Below are positions 15,089-23,619 of a DNA stretch of 37,172 nucleotides, in pieces. The DNA is from JAQGLW01 sp035995725. GTDB lineage: Bacteria; Pseudomonadota; Gammaproteobacteria; Burkholderiales; Burkholderiaceae_D. Position numbers and translations under genes: made by a program. Below the pieces are notes generated by a model that made no database searches, was not told the DNA's origin, and saw nothing but the letters and a program-made list of their open reading frames with translations. Position 1 is the first letter of the stretch. Every line of letters begins with the position of its first letter. The stretch spans positions 1-37,172 of the forward strand of contig DASYKE010000225.1 of NCBI GenBank assembly GCA_035995725.1, given 5' to 3'.

Positions 15089-15925
15089 ATGCAGAGCGCC
15101 ATCTCGTCAGTCCGTAAGCAGTCACTCGTTCCGCTGTACATGCAGATCGCCGATGCCCTGCTTGAGCAAATCAACACGGAACTGCTCAAGCCATATGACA
15201 AACTGCCCTCAGAACTTGAGCTGACCAGGCTGTACAAGGCCAGTCGCGTCACTATCCGTTTAGCCGTCAAACGTCTGATTGCCCAAGGTGTGGTCGCCTC
15301 GCGTCAAGGCAAGGGCACCTTTGTTCTTGAGCCAGTCATCAAACATGAACTCGGCGAGTTCAAGGGTTTTTATGACCAGCTCAAGATTCAGGGTGTGAAC
15401 CCTGAAACCGAGTTGCTGAGCTTTATCATCGATCCTGCCGACTTGCCGGCGGAGGCATCAGGACTGGTGGGCACGGGCAAGCACATTATTGAATTTGTTC
15501 GTCAATATAAAATTCATACTCACGCGTTCGCCGAAGTCCATGCATGGTTTGCGAGCAATTCAACTCCTAAGCGCGAATTGCTTGAAAAATATCCGGTGCT
15601 GGGAATTGTAATACGGGAATTCGGGAGCGCGATCAGTTCAGCCGAGTTTGGTATTCGGGCGGTAAGCGCCAATGCCAAGCTTGCGCGAAGTCTCGAAATC
15701 AAAAAAACTTCGCCCATACTGCTCTTGCGCCGCGCCTCTTTTCTGAGCAACAAAAAGCTGTGCGAATACTCGGAAATCCACATCCGGGCCGAACGTTACG
15801 AATTTCGACTCAAGACCGAAAGTCCGCTTTCCGTCACATCGGCGATTCACAATCTAGGCAAGCCAAAAACGGGCAGCCCGCGCCTGGTTTATCCTGTAAA
15901 AATCGCGGGCAAACATACCAAATAA
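15089..15925 (+). CDS. GntR-family regulator, HutC subfamily (UTRA domain)
   Basis: 278 residues. The winged-helix GntR domain (about 10-75) contains PLYMQIADALLEQIN, YDKLPSELELTRLYKASRVT and VASRQGKGTFV. The C-terminal UTRA effector domain (about 95-255) ends in the typical CEYSEIHIRAERYEF. HutC-type members sense small metabolites, often the substrate of the operon they head. The start was set at the ATG at 15089, because the 32 codons upstream in frame do not look like a GntR N-terminus and cover the predicted promoter. The stop overlaps the ribosome binding site of the next gene, so it heads the operon. The ligand is unknown and is presumably the compound used by the aconitase X genes that follow. 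Confidence 0.88.
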   Translation: MQSAISSVRKQSLVPLYMQIADALLEQINTELLKPYDKLPSELELTRLYKASRVTIRLAVKRLIAQGVVASRQGKGTFVLEPVIKHELGEFKGFYDQLKIQGVNPETELLSFIIDPADLPAEASGLVGTGKHIIEFVRQYKIHTHAFAEVHAWFASNSTPKRELLEKYPVLGIVIREFGSAISSAEFGIRAVSANAKLARSLEIKKTSPILLLRRASFLSNKKLCEYSEIHIRAERYEFRLKTESPLSVTSAIHNLGKPKTGSPRLVYPVKIAGKHTK

Positions 15926-15929
15926 GGAG
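15924..15929 (+). promoter_or_regulatory. Ribosome binding site that fixes a TTG start
   Basis: AAGGAG, overlapping the gntR stop codon, stands 5 bases before TTG at 15935. No ATG or GTG is suitably placed, so the TTG is taken as the start of the aconitase X large subunit. Confidence 0.75.
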
Positions 15930-15934
15930 AGATC

Positions 15935-17176
15935 TTGGAACTGAATCAAGTCGAACGGGAAATGCTTGCCGGTGCACAAGGCGAGGCAGTTCAGAAGGCC
16001 CTGGCTTACCAGATTGAGGTAGGGAAGTTCTTTAACGCGAAGCGGTTTGTTCCGATCACCAATGCGCACATGATGGGCGATATCGAGGTGATGGGTGATG
16101 GCGGGTTGGGCTTTCTCAAAGATGCTTGCGAGATGAAGACACGCTGTGCAATTCCGATCACCACCAACGCGCGCTGCATGGATTTCAGATATGTTGAAAA
16201 ATTCGGACAGGATGCTGGCGAGGCAGTCAAGGAAAAACAGATCATTACGTATCTGAAGCAAATGAATGTCATTCCGACCGACACCTGCATCAATTACCAG
16301 ACGGTATATCAGCCAACGCTTGGCGAACATGTCGCATGGGGCGACACCGGTACCGTGATTTATGCCAACTCGGTCTTTGGTGCTCGCAGCAATTTTGAAA
16401 GTGGTCCTGCAGCGTTTTCAGCCGCAATCACCGGTCGCACACCGGAATATGGCTTTCATCTTGACGAATGCAGGCGCGGCACGTTCATCGTCAAGCTTGA
16501 AGCCAAGCCAGAAGATCTCGCGGACTGGGGCGCGATCGCCAAACTGGTGGGAGAGTCGCATCAAAACTACTATGCCGTTCCAGTGTTTGTCGGCGTTCAT
16601 CGCAAGCCCAGCCCGGATGAACTCAAACATCTCGGCAGCGCGCTCGCCAGCTATGGATCTATGGGCATGTTTCATATGGTAGGTGTAACTCCTGAGGCGC
16701 CTTCACTGGAGGCGGCGCTTGGTGGCCGCACGCCGGATGAAGAAATGCTTGTCACGCAGGCAATGATGGAGCAGGTTTATAGGAACTATGACTTGAAGGA
16801 TCGCAACGGCAACCTGGTAGTGTTCTCGGGGCCGCAATTGTCCCTTTTGGAAATGAAGAATTTGTCGGAAATGTTCAAGGGCCGAAAGGTCCATCCGGGC
16901 ACCCAGGTATTTGTCACCACTTACCGGGGTGTGCGCAGTTCAGCCGAGGGCATTGGCTATCTGAAGGACTTGGAAGACGCAGGTGTGCAGGTGCTGGAAG
17001 GTGTGTGCTTTTACATCCTGCAAAATTTATCGCAGATGCGGATTAAAAATGGCTGGGTGAACATGGTGTCCAACTCCGCCAAGATCGTCAACATCATCGG
17101 CGCGCATCGCTTCAATACGATCTTGCGCCGTACTCAGGACTGCGTTGATATTGCCTGCAGCGGGAGAATCGTATGA
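15935..17176 (+). CDS. Aconitase X, catalytic (large) subunit
   Basis: 413 residues with a TTG start. It belongs to the aconitase X catalytic family (formerly DUF521), an iron-sulphur dehydratase distantly related to aconitase. Family traits include FVPITNAHMMGDIEVMGDGG near the N-terminus, YANSVFGARSNFESGPAAFS and ITGRTPEYG in the middle, and NMVSNSAKIVNIIGAHRF near the end. Candidate cluster ligands are Cys residues in the CEMKTRCAIP and GVCFYIL regions; I cannot assign them. Characterised members dehydrate cis-3-hydroxy-L-proline (bacteria) or mevalonate 5-phosphate (archaea). Neither substrate is supported by neighbouring genes, since no ornithine cyclodeaminase-like reductase or proline racemase is adjacent. 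The stop overlaps the start of the small subunit (ATGA), so the two are made together. Confidence 0.9.
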   Translation: MELNQVEREMLAGAQGEAVQKALAYQIEVGKFFNAKRFVPITNAHMMGDIEVMGDGGLGFLKDACEMKTRCAIPITTNARCMDFRYVEKFGQDAGEAVKEKQIITYLKQMNVIPTDTCINYQTVYQPTLGEHVAWGDTGTVIYANSVFGARSNFESGPAAFSAAITGRTPEYGFHLDECRRGTFIVKLEAKPEDLADWGAIAKLVGESHQNYYAVPVFVGVHRKPSPDELKHLGSALASYGSMGMFHMVGVTPEAPSLEAALGGRTPDEEMLVTQAMMEQVYRNYDLKDRNGNLVVFSGPQLSLLEMKNLSEMFKGRKVHPGTQVFVTTYRGVRSSAEGIGYLKDLEDAGVQVLEGVCFYILQNLSQMRIKNGWVNMVSNSAKIVNIIGAHRFNTILRRTQDCVDIACSGRIV

Positions 17177-17622
17177 GTACCGCAATCTTCAAGGTTAATC
17201 AGGCATTTGGTCCTGTCGTCGAAGGTCAGGTACTGATATCGCAAGAAGGATTTTCGCCCCGCTATGACCTCGATCGATGGACCGGTTTCATCACCAAGCC
17301 CGGCCACAAGCTTGAAGGCGAGAACATTAAAGACAAGATTTGTTTCTTTCCAACCGCAAAAGGCGGCATTGCTGCCGGCTGGGCATTTTTCGATATCCAG
17401 CATAAAGGTATTGCCCCGAAGGCGCTGATTTTTGGCGTGACCAACCCGGTTATGGTGCAGGGTGCGGTATTGGCAAATATCGCAATCACCCAAGGCTGGT
17501 CTCACCATCCCTCAGATGTGTTTCAAAATGGCGACTTGGTAAGAGTCGATCCGGGCAAAAGGACGATTGAATTGATCAAAAAAGCTGATCGAAATCTTGC
17601 TTCTCAATGGGAGAGACGATGA
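17173..17622 (+). CDS. Aconitase X, swivel (small) subunit
   Basis: 149 residues. It is the aconitase X swivel domain (formerly DUF126), which in other organisms is fused to, or pairs with, the catalytic subunit to form the active site. Visible traits are GPVVEGQVLISQEGFSPRYD at residues 13-32, FFPTAKGGIAAGWAFFD and TNPVMVQGAVLANI. Separate genes for the two parts place this in the two-subunit type of aconitase X. It overlaps the large subunit by 4 bases at its start and the downstream binding-protein gene by 4 bases at its end, so the three genes are translationally coupled. The substrate is unknown. Confidence 0.9.
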   Translation: MSTAIFKVNQAFGPVVEGQVLISQEGFSPRYDLDRWTGFITKPGHKLEGENIKDKICFFPTAKGGIAAGWAFFDIQHKGIAPKALIFGVTNPVMVQGAVLANIAITQGWSHHPSDVFQNGDLVRVDPGKRTIELIKKADRNLASQWERR

Positions 17623-18596
17623 AAAGACTAAGCCTGGTTCTACTGGCTATAGCCAGTTTTCTGTTTGCCGGCCTGGCGCAGGCTGCCGATGCTCCGTATC
17701 CTCAACACATAATTCGACTGGTGGTACCATTCCCGGCCGGCGGCCCTTCCGATATCATTGCCCGTCCGCTGGCCAAGGAAATGTCCCAAATTCTTGGTCA
17801 AACCGTAGTAGTCGATAATCGCGGGGGTGCGGGTGGAACGATCGCCGCGGATGCCGTGGCCAAATCCGCAGCCGACGGCTATGTCCTTTTTTTGGGTACA
17901 GTCGGGACTCAAGCGATCAATTCGAGTATCTATAAAAATCTTTCTTTCAATCCGATCACTGCCTTCACTCCTGTTGCGCTTGTCGGCTTTGCCCCGGTTG
18001 CGATCGTCGCCAATTCCGCAGAAGCGATTGACAGCGTGGCGAGCCTCGTTGCCAAAGCCAAGGACAAGAGCAATGCAGTGCCGCTCAATTTTGGCAGTGC
18101 AGGCAACGGTTCGCCTGGACACCTTGCAGGCGAGCGCTTCAAGACACAAACAGGCGCGTCCATTACGCATGTGCCATACAGAGGCAGCGCACCGGCTGTA
18201 CAAGACCTCATCGGTGGACAGATTAGATTGATGTTCGATCCAGTACAGTCCGTGCTGCCGCATATCAAGAGCGGCAGGCTCAAAGCCATTGCGGTCACTT
18301 CGAAACAACGGTTAAGCGTGTTGCCCGATGTGCCAACCGTCGCGGAGTCAGGCTATGCCGACTACGAGATGACAGCATGGTGGGGCGTACTTGCACCGGC
18401 CAATTTACCCAAGCCTATTCTCGAAAAATTGACCGCAGCGGTACAGAAAGCAATGGAGAGCGATTCATTCAAGCGCCTGGGTGATCTGGGCATTGAGCTC
18501 TCATATATGGACCCGGGCACATTCGGGAAATTTATCGAGACTGAGTCGATAAAATGGAGCAAAGTAGTGCGCGAGTCCAGCGCTACACTCGATTGA
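17619..18596 (+). CDS. TTT/Bug-family periplasmic binding protein linked to aconitase X
   Basis: 325 residues. Signal peptide 1-22 (cleavage after LAQA), then the Bug signature: YPQHIIRLVVPFPAGGPSDI, VVDNRGGAGGTIAADAVAKS, NFGSAGNGSPGHLAGERF and VPYRGSAPAVQDLIGGQIRL. It should capture a carboxylate-bearing compound in the periplasm. Its coupling to the aconitase X genes suggests it supplies their substrate or a precursor. No TctA/TctB permease genes are present, so a permease elsewhere must be shared. Start: the ATG at 17619, preceded by GGGAG; an ATG four codons upstream (17607) would place the ribosome binding site inside the gene. Last gene of the gntR operon. Its fold matches TphC, but it is not a recent copy of it. 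Confidence 0.88.
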   Translation: MKRLSLVLLAIASFLFAGLAQAADAPYPQHIIRLVVPFPAGGPSDIIARPLAKEMSQILGQTVVVDNRGGAGGTIAADAVAKSAADGYVLFLGTVGTQAINSSIYKNLSFNPITAFTPVALVGFAPVAIVANSAEAIDSVASLVAKAKDKSNAVPLNFGSAGNGSPGHLAGERFKTQTGASITHVPYRGSAPAVQDLIGGQIRLMFDPVQSVLPHIKSGRLKAIAVTSKQRLSVLPDVPTVAESGYADYEMTAWWGVLAPANLPKPILEKLTAAVQKAMESDSFKRLGDLGIELSYMDPGTFGKFIETESIKWSKVVRESSATLD

Positions 18597-18816
18597 TCCT
18601 GCATGGACGCTGTGGCACAGTGAGCCCGAAAAACGGTTGTTAAAACGGTTGTTATATGAGCATTGCCCGGCATATCGGGCTTTGCCCATGGTGCATGGTG
18701 TTTACTGTGCCGGCCTTACGGCAATCCGTTGGGTTCGGAAATTAACCGCTCTAGATAATCATAAAATGCGTCCACGGCTTTTATATAGCCGGCACGGCGG
18801 GCGGCAAACCTCCCGC

Positions 18817-21800
18817 TTAAGCGACTTTCCTGCTGCCGTCTTGCGGTGCATTGACGGGTGAAACCGGCGGATTGAAATCCGCCAGCAAAATTGCTTCCTT
18901 TGCCCTGGCCGCTTTCAGATGCCGCTCTTTGACGTGGCCGTAGCCGCGAATATCCTCCGGGATGCCGGCGATTGCGACCGCCTTCGACAGATTGTCCGCA
19001 TTCAATTTTGGTAACAGCGCCGCGACAGTTTGGCGATATTCCCTGATCAGCGCGCGCTCGGTCTTGCGTTCCTCGGTATAACCGAAGATATCCAGCGCGG
19101 TGCCGCGCAGCGACTTTAGTTTGGCCAGTACGCCGAATGCCTTCATCATCCAAGGGCCGAATTCCTGCTTGATCAGGCGGCCCTTGTCATCGCGTCTGGC
19201 CAGCAATGGCGGCGCGAGATGAAACCTGATCCTGTAATCGCCTTCGAACATGCCTTCAATCTTGTCGCTGAATGCGCGGTCAGTGTACAGGCGCGCGACT
19301 TCGTACTCGTCCTTGTAAGCCATCAGTTTGAACAGGTAGCGAGCCACTGCCTCGGTCAGGCGCAGCGGTTTTGCCGTATCGCCGAGTTTGCTTTCCGCGG
19401 CGCGCACCTGTTCGACGAAATCGCGGTACTGCCGCGCATACCCGGCATTTTGATAGTCAGACAGGAACCCGACGCGCCTGGCAATGAGTTCGTTGAGGCT
19501 AGGTGCACGCTTGAACTCGATTACCTGAGCCGGTGCGCTGGCTTTGACCAGCTTTTCCACCGATGCAAAATCATGCGCCGCAGTGCGCCCCCAGACAAAG
19601 GCCTGCCTGTTGAATTCGACCGATACCGCGTTCAATTCGATCGCTTTGACGATCGCCGCCTCCGATAGCGGCACCCAGCTTTTTTGCCAGGCATACCCGA
19701 GCATGAACATGTTGGTCGCGATGGTGTCGCCCATCAATGCGGTAGCGATCTTGCCGGCATCGACAAAATCGACGCGGTCGCTGCCGCAGGCGGTCCGGAT
19801 GTCGTTTTCGGCGGCTGTCCCCGGATATTGCCAGTCGGGGTTTCTAACGAATGCGGCAGTCGGTGCGCCGGTCGCATTGACCGCCGCATGCGTGCGGCCT
19901 TCCCCCATGCGCGACAACGCATCGCGGCTGGCGGTGACGATCACGTCGCAACCGATCACCAGATCTGCCGCGCCGGTGCCGACCCGTGTTGAATAAATCT
20001 GGTCGGGACGATTGGCCAGCCGCACATGAGACATTACCGGTCCGCCCTTTTGCGCAAGACCGCTCATGTCGAGTACCGAGCAACCCTTGCCTTCCAAGTG
20101 CGCAGCCATCGCCAGGATTTGGCCGACCGTGATGACGCCTGTGCCGCCGATGCCGGTGACTAGAATTCCGTATGGATGTTCGGTGGCTGGAATTTTGGGT
20201 GCAGGTAAATTGGCCGCCCTACCCCCTTCCCGGCCTTCTCCTTGGGAGGAAGAAGTAACGCTGGTTCTTTTTGGTTTTTTCAAGGTGCCGCCTTCCACGG
20301 TAACGAAGCTCGGACAAAATCCCGTGACGCAGGAAAAATCCTTGTTGCAGGATGACTGGTTGATTTGCCGCTTGCGGCCGAATTCGGTTTCCAGCGGTTC
20401 CACCGACAGACAGTTCGACTGCACGCTGCAATCGCCGCAGCCTTCACATACGGCTTCATTGATGACGGCACGCTTAGCCGGATCCGGGTATTCGTTGCGT
20501 TTGCGGCGCCGCCGTTTCTCCGACGCGCAGGTCTGATCATAAATCATTGCCGACACGCCTTTGACTTCGCGCAATTCGCGCTGTACCGCATCGAGTTCGC
20601 TGCGGTGACGGATCGTGACGCCGGGCGCCCAGTTGGTGTGGTCCGGATATTTGTCCGGCTCGTCGGTAACGACAATGATCGGATTCACGCCTTCGGCCGC
20701 GATCTGGCGCGAAAGCATCGCCGGGTCGAGCGGTCCGTCCACCGTCTGGCCGCCGGTCATCGCAACCGCATCGTTGTAGAGAATCTTGTAGGTCATGTTG
20801 ACCTTCGCTGCGACTGCCGCGCGAATCGCGAGCAAGCCGGAGTGAAAATAAGTGCCGTCACCAAGATTGGCGAACACATGCTGCTCGCTGGTAAACGGCG
20901 CCTGCCCGATCCAGGTGGTTCCTTCCGCTCCCATGTGCGTAAAAGTCGCGGTTTCGCGGTCCATCCACAGTGCCATATAGTGGCAGCCGATGCCGGCCAG
21001 CGCGCGACTGCCTTCCGGCACTTTGGTCGATGTATTGTGCGGACAGCCTGAACAGAAATGCGGAATCCTGTCCCTGGCCGGATCGGGTATGGTGCCGGCG
21101 TTCAGCACCGCTTCCTTGGCTTCCAGATAGGCGATGCGTTCCCTGACGCGCTGCTCGATTGGATGGCCGGCGAAATATCTGGAGATGCGGGTTGCAATTG
21201 CGCGAGCGATTTGCGCCGGGTTCAATTCATAGGTCGCAGGCAACAGCCAGTCGCCGTGCCCTTCATGATGGATATTGCTCCATTCGCCGGTATCGTCGAA
21301 CTTGCCGACCACCCGCGGCCGCACGTCGTCGCGCCAGTTGTACAATTCTTCCTTCAGCTGGTATTCCAGGATCTGGCGCTTCTCTTCGACTACCAGAATT
21401 TCATCCAGCCCTTGCGCAAACTGGCGTACCCCTTCGGCCTCCAGCGGCCATGTCATGCCGACCTTGTACAGGCGAATGCCGATATCGCGTGCAACATGTT
21501 CATCGATGCCCAGATCGTCCAGCGCCTGGCGCGTATCGAGATACGACTTGCCGGCGGTAACGATGCCGATGCGGGCGTGCGGGCTGTCCCAGATAATTTG
21601 ATTCAGCTTGTTGGCGCGCGCATAGGCCAGCGCGGCGTACCACTTGTAATTATTCATCCGCGCTTCCTGATCGAGCACGGCATCCGGCCAGCGGATGTTC
21701 AAGCCACCGGCCGGCAATGCAAAATCGGCCGGCATCGCAATGTGCACGCGATCCGGGTCAAGATCGACCGATGCTCCCGATTCGACGATGTCTGTCACGC

Positions 21801-22431
21801 ATTTCATCGCGACCCACAAGCCGGTGTAGCGGCTCATGGCCCAGCCATGCAAACCGTAATCGAGATACTCCTGCACCGACGACGGATACAGTACCGGGAT
21901 ACCGCAGGCTTTTAAAATATGTTCGCTCTGGTGCGCAGTGGTCGACGATTTGGCAGCATGATCGTCGCCTGCCAATACCAGCACGCCGCCATGCCGCGCG
22001 CTGCCCGCCATGTTCGCATGCTTGAATACATCGCCGCAGCGATCCACGCCCGGCCCCTTGCCGTACCACATCGAGAACACGCCGTCGTACTGCGCACCGG
22101 GAAACAGGTTGACTTGCTGCGTGCCCCATATACTGGTAGCCGCCAGGTCTTCGTTTACGCCGGGATGGAACTTGATGTGATGTGTATCGAGATGCCGCTT
22201 TGCCTTGGCAGCGGTCTGATCGACGCTGCCCAGCGGCGAGCCGCGATATCCGGTAATGAAACCGGCGGTATTCAAGCCGGCGCGCATGTCACGCTGCCGT
22301 TGCAGCATAGGCAAGCGAATGATCGCTTGTGTACCGGTAATAAAGGCACGGCCCCGCTCGAGCGTATATTTGTCGTTCAGGGAAATATCGTCGGCCAGAC
22401 GGCGCTGCCCGGGTAGTAGAGGTGCGTTCAT
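18817..22431 (-). CDS. Indolepyruvate ferredoxin oxidoreductase family protein (fused)
   Basis: 1204 residues, a fusion of the alpha and gamma-type parts of 2-oxoacid:ferredoxin oxidoreductase. The pyrimidine-binding half is at the N-terminus (TGYRGSPLGSVD, FHPGVNEDLAATSIWGTQQ). A thiamine-diphosphate half follows around 455-600 (HFCSGCPHNTS, FANLGDGTYFHSGL). Then comes an Fe-S cysteine cluster at Cys662, 665, 668 and 674 (CEGCGDC ... NC), and from about 745 the gamma domain (GILVTGIGGTGVITVGQILA). The family oxidatively decarboxylates aryl-pyruvates formed from aromatic amino acids to aryl-acetyl-CoA, reducing ferredoxin. ATG at 22431 with GGAGAC upstream. Single gene unit; an inverted repeat ATTCGC-N7-GCGAAT lies at 22488-22506 upstream. 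The exact keto acid is not known. Confidence 0.92.
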   Translation of the reverse strand: MNAPLLPGQRRLADDISLNDKYTLERGRAFITGTQAIIRLPMLQRQRDMRAGLNTAGFITGYRGSPLGSVDQTAAKAKRHLDTHHIKFHPGVNEDLAATSIWGTQQVNLFPGAQYDGVFSMWYGKGPGVDRCGDVFKHANMAGSARHGGVLVLAGDDHAAKSSTTAHQSEHILKACGIPVLYPSSVQEYLDYGLHGWAMSRYTGLWVAMKCVTDIVESGASVDLDPDRVHIAMPADFALPAGGLNIRWPDAVLDQEARMNNYKWYAALAYARANKLNQIIWDSPHARIGIVTAGKSYLDTRQALDDLGIDEHVARDIGIRLYKVGMTWPLEAEGVRQFAQGLDEILVVEEKRQILEYQLKEELYNWRDDVRPRVVGKFDDTGEWSNIHHEGHGDWLLPATYELNPAQIARAIATRISRYFAGHPIEQRVRERIAYLEAKEAVLNAGTIPDPARDRIPHFCSGCPHNTSTKVPEGSRALAGIGCHYMALWMDRETATFTHMGAEGTTWIGQAPFTSEQHVFANLGDGTYFHSGLLAIRAAVAAKVNMTYKILYNDAVAMTGGQTVDGPLDPAMLSRQIAAEGVNPIIVVTDEPDKYPDHTNWAPGVTIRHRSELDAVQRELREVKGVSAMIYDQTCASEKRRRRKRNEYPDPAKRAVINEAVCEGCGDCSVQSNCLSVEPLETEFGRKRQINQSSCNKDFSCVTGFCPSFVTVEGGTLKKPKRTSVTSSSQGEGREGGRAANLPAPKIPATEHPYGILVTGIGGTGVITVGQILAMAAHLEGKGCSVLDMSGLAQKGGPVMSHVRLANRPDQIYSTRVGTGAADLVIGCDVIVTASRDALSRMGEGRTHAAVNATGAPTAAFVRNPDWQYPGTAAENDIRTACGSDRVDFVDAGKIATALMGDTIATNMFMLGYAWQKSWVPLSEAAIVKAIELNAVSVEFNRQAFVWGRTAAHDFASVEKLVKASAPAQVIEFKRAPSLNELIARRVGFLSDYQNAGYARQYRDFVEQVRAAESKLGDTAKPLRLTEAVARYLFKLMAYKDEYEVARLYTDRAFSDKIEGMFEGDYRIRFHLAPPLLARRDDKGRLIKQEFGPWMMKAFGVLAKLKSLRGTALDIFGYTEERKTERALIREYRQTVAALLPKLNADNLSKAVAIAGIPEDIRGYGHVKERHLKAARAKEAILLADFNPPVSPVNAPQDGSRKVA

Positions 22432-22604
22432 TCTGTCTCCAAGCCAAAAATCGTGTCTTTGGGTGCGGTAGTGTCGCTGTCAAACTTATTCGCTTCGTGG
22501 GCGAATCGTTTTCGTTCTGACATGTGACACGTTAGCACAGAGGCGCATCTCACTCAATGCTCGCTGCAGCAACCACATCGCCTCAGGATAACGTCCAACC
22601 ATGG

Positions 22605-22628
22605 GTAACAGGTGTAACAGCGGGTAAC
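22605..22628 (+). promoter_or_regulatory. Phased GTAAC direct repeats upstream of the EF-hand gene
   Basis: GTAAC occurs at 22605, 22614 and 22624, i.e. spaced 9 and 10 bases, and again at 22648. Direct repeats at about one helical turn are typical of binding sites for OmpR-type response regulators. They lie about 80-100 bases before the EF-hand start. No two-component genes are nearby. Confidence 0.35.
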
Positions 22629-22705
22629 TATGGTCGTGAAATTCGCAGTAACGCCGTTAAATCGAAGTACGCCGCCTTGGCTACGATTAATGGAGAATTA
22701 CCATC

Positions 22706-23383
22706 ATGCAATCACGAATTTTATTTGCCGTAATCGCCGGATTATTTGCAACCGGCGTCACTTATGCGCAACCGGCGCCCGCAGGAAGTGCACCGCCGCC
22801 GTCGCCTGACAAGGACATGAAGATGCAGCGGCATTTCGCTCAGCTCGATAAAAACGGCGACGGTGCCATCAGTCGCGATGAAGCGGCCGGGCATAAGGCA
22901 TTAGCCGGGCATTTCGACGAAATGGACGCGGACAAGGACGGCAAGCTGACTCGGGAAGAGATGCAGGCGTACCGCGCATCGATGCATGGCAAGCACATGG
23001 CGAAATTCGATGAAAAATTCAAGGCAGCCGACAAGGACGGCGATGGCGCACTGACCAAAGCGGAAGCCGATGCGGCCAAGATGCCGGGCCTGGTGAAGCA
23101 TTTCGAACAGATCGACATCAACAAGGATGGAAAAGTCACGAAGGAAGAAATGCAAGCGGCGCACACTGCAATGCGGGACAAGCATCGTGAGCGCATGGCA
23201 CAGTTCGAAGAACGGTTCAAGGCAGCAGACAAGGATGGCGACGGTGCGCTGACCAAGACCGAAGCCGAGGCCGGCAAATTGCAGCACATTGCGCAGCACT
23301 TCGATAAAATCGATGCCAACAAGGATGGCAAGGTTACTCGCGAAGAATTGCGTGCCGGCATGGGCGGCAACCAGAGGCAGTAA
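22706..23383 (+). CDS. Secreted six-EF-hand calcium-binding protein
   Basis: 225 residues. A signal peptide (1-21, ending TYA) and a short Pro-rich stretch lead into six canonical 12-residue EF-hand loops: 48-59, 74-85, 109-120, 137-148, 175-186 and 203-214. Each has Asp at position 1, Gly at 6 and Glu at 12, so all should bind calcium. The loops come in three pairs; pairs two and three repeat at a 66-residue period (FKAADKDGDGALTK twice), a tandem internal duplication. It should act in the periplasm or outside the cell as a calcium buffer or sensor; no partner is encoded next to it. GGAGA precedes the ATG, and a strong hairpin terminator follows 86 bases after the stop. Confidence 0.88.
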   Translation: MQSRILFAVIAGLFATGVTYAQPAPAGSAPPPSPDKDMKMQRHFAQLDKNGDGAISRDEAAGHKALAGHFDEMDADKDGKLTREEMQAYRASMHGKHMAKFDEKFKAADKDGDGALTKAEADAAKMPGLVKHFEQIDINKDGKVTKEEMQAAHTAMRDKHRERMAQFEERFKAADKDGDGALTKTEAEAGKLQHIAQHFDKIDANKDGKVTREELRAGMGGNQRQ

Positions 23384-23469
23384 CGCTTCTGCCAGCCGCG
23401 ACTTGACCAGGTTGCCCATACCCAGTACGGACGTCGCGTCCTTCGACAGGTAGCAACCAGGACTGGTTG

Positions 23470-23503
23470 CGGATTCCGCGGGAAAATGCGGAATCCGATT
23501 TTT
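23470..23503 (+). terminator. Rho-independent terminator of the EF-hand gene
   Basis: A 10-bp perfect stem (CGGATTCCGC / GCGGAATCCG) with an 8-base loop, followed by ATTTTT. Confidence 0.9.
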
Positions 23504-23583
23504 CAGCAGTGGATATCAATCCCGGCTTGGTCAAAGCAGATCGCAGATACGGCGACGGCGCCTGCCTGGGAACTTATTCAGCA

Positions 23584-23619
23584 AAAAATGATTGCCGGCT
23601 ACGGCCCGCAATCATTTTT
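23584..23619. terminator. Bidirectional terminator between the EF-hand and GNAT genes
   Basis: A 12-bp perfect inverted repeat, AAAAATGATTGC / GCAATCATTTTT, around a 12-base GC-rich loop; it gives a T-run on either strand. The GNAT stop codon (23612-23614) lies inside its arm. Confidence 0.85.

Noticed and set aside
18665..18680. Hairpin GCCCG-N6-CGGGC after the aconitase X operon as a terminator
   Set aside because: Only a 5-bp stem and just three T follow; too weak to call.
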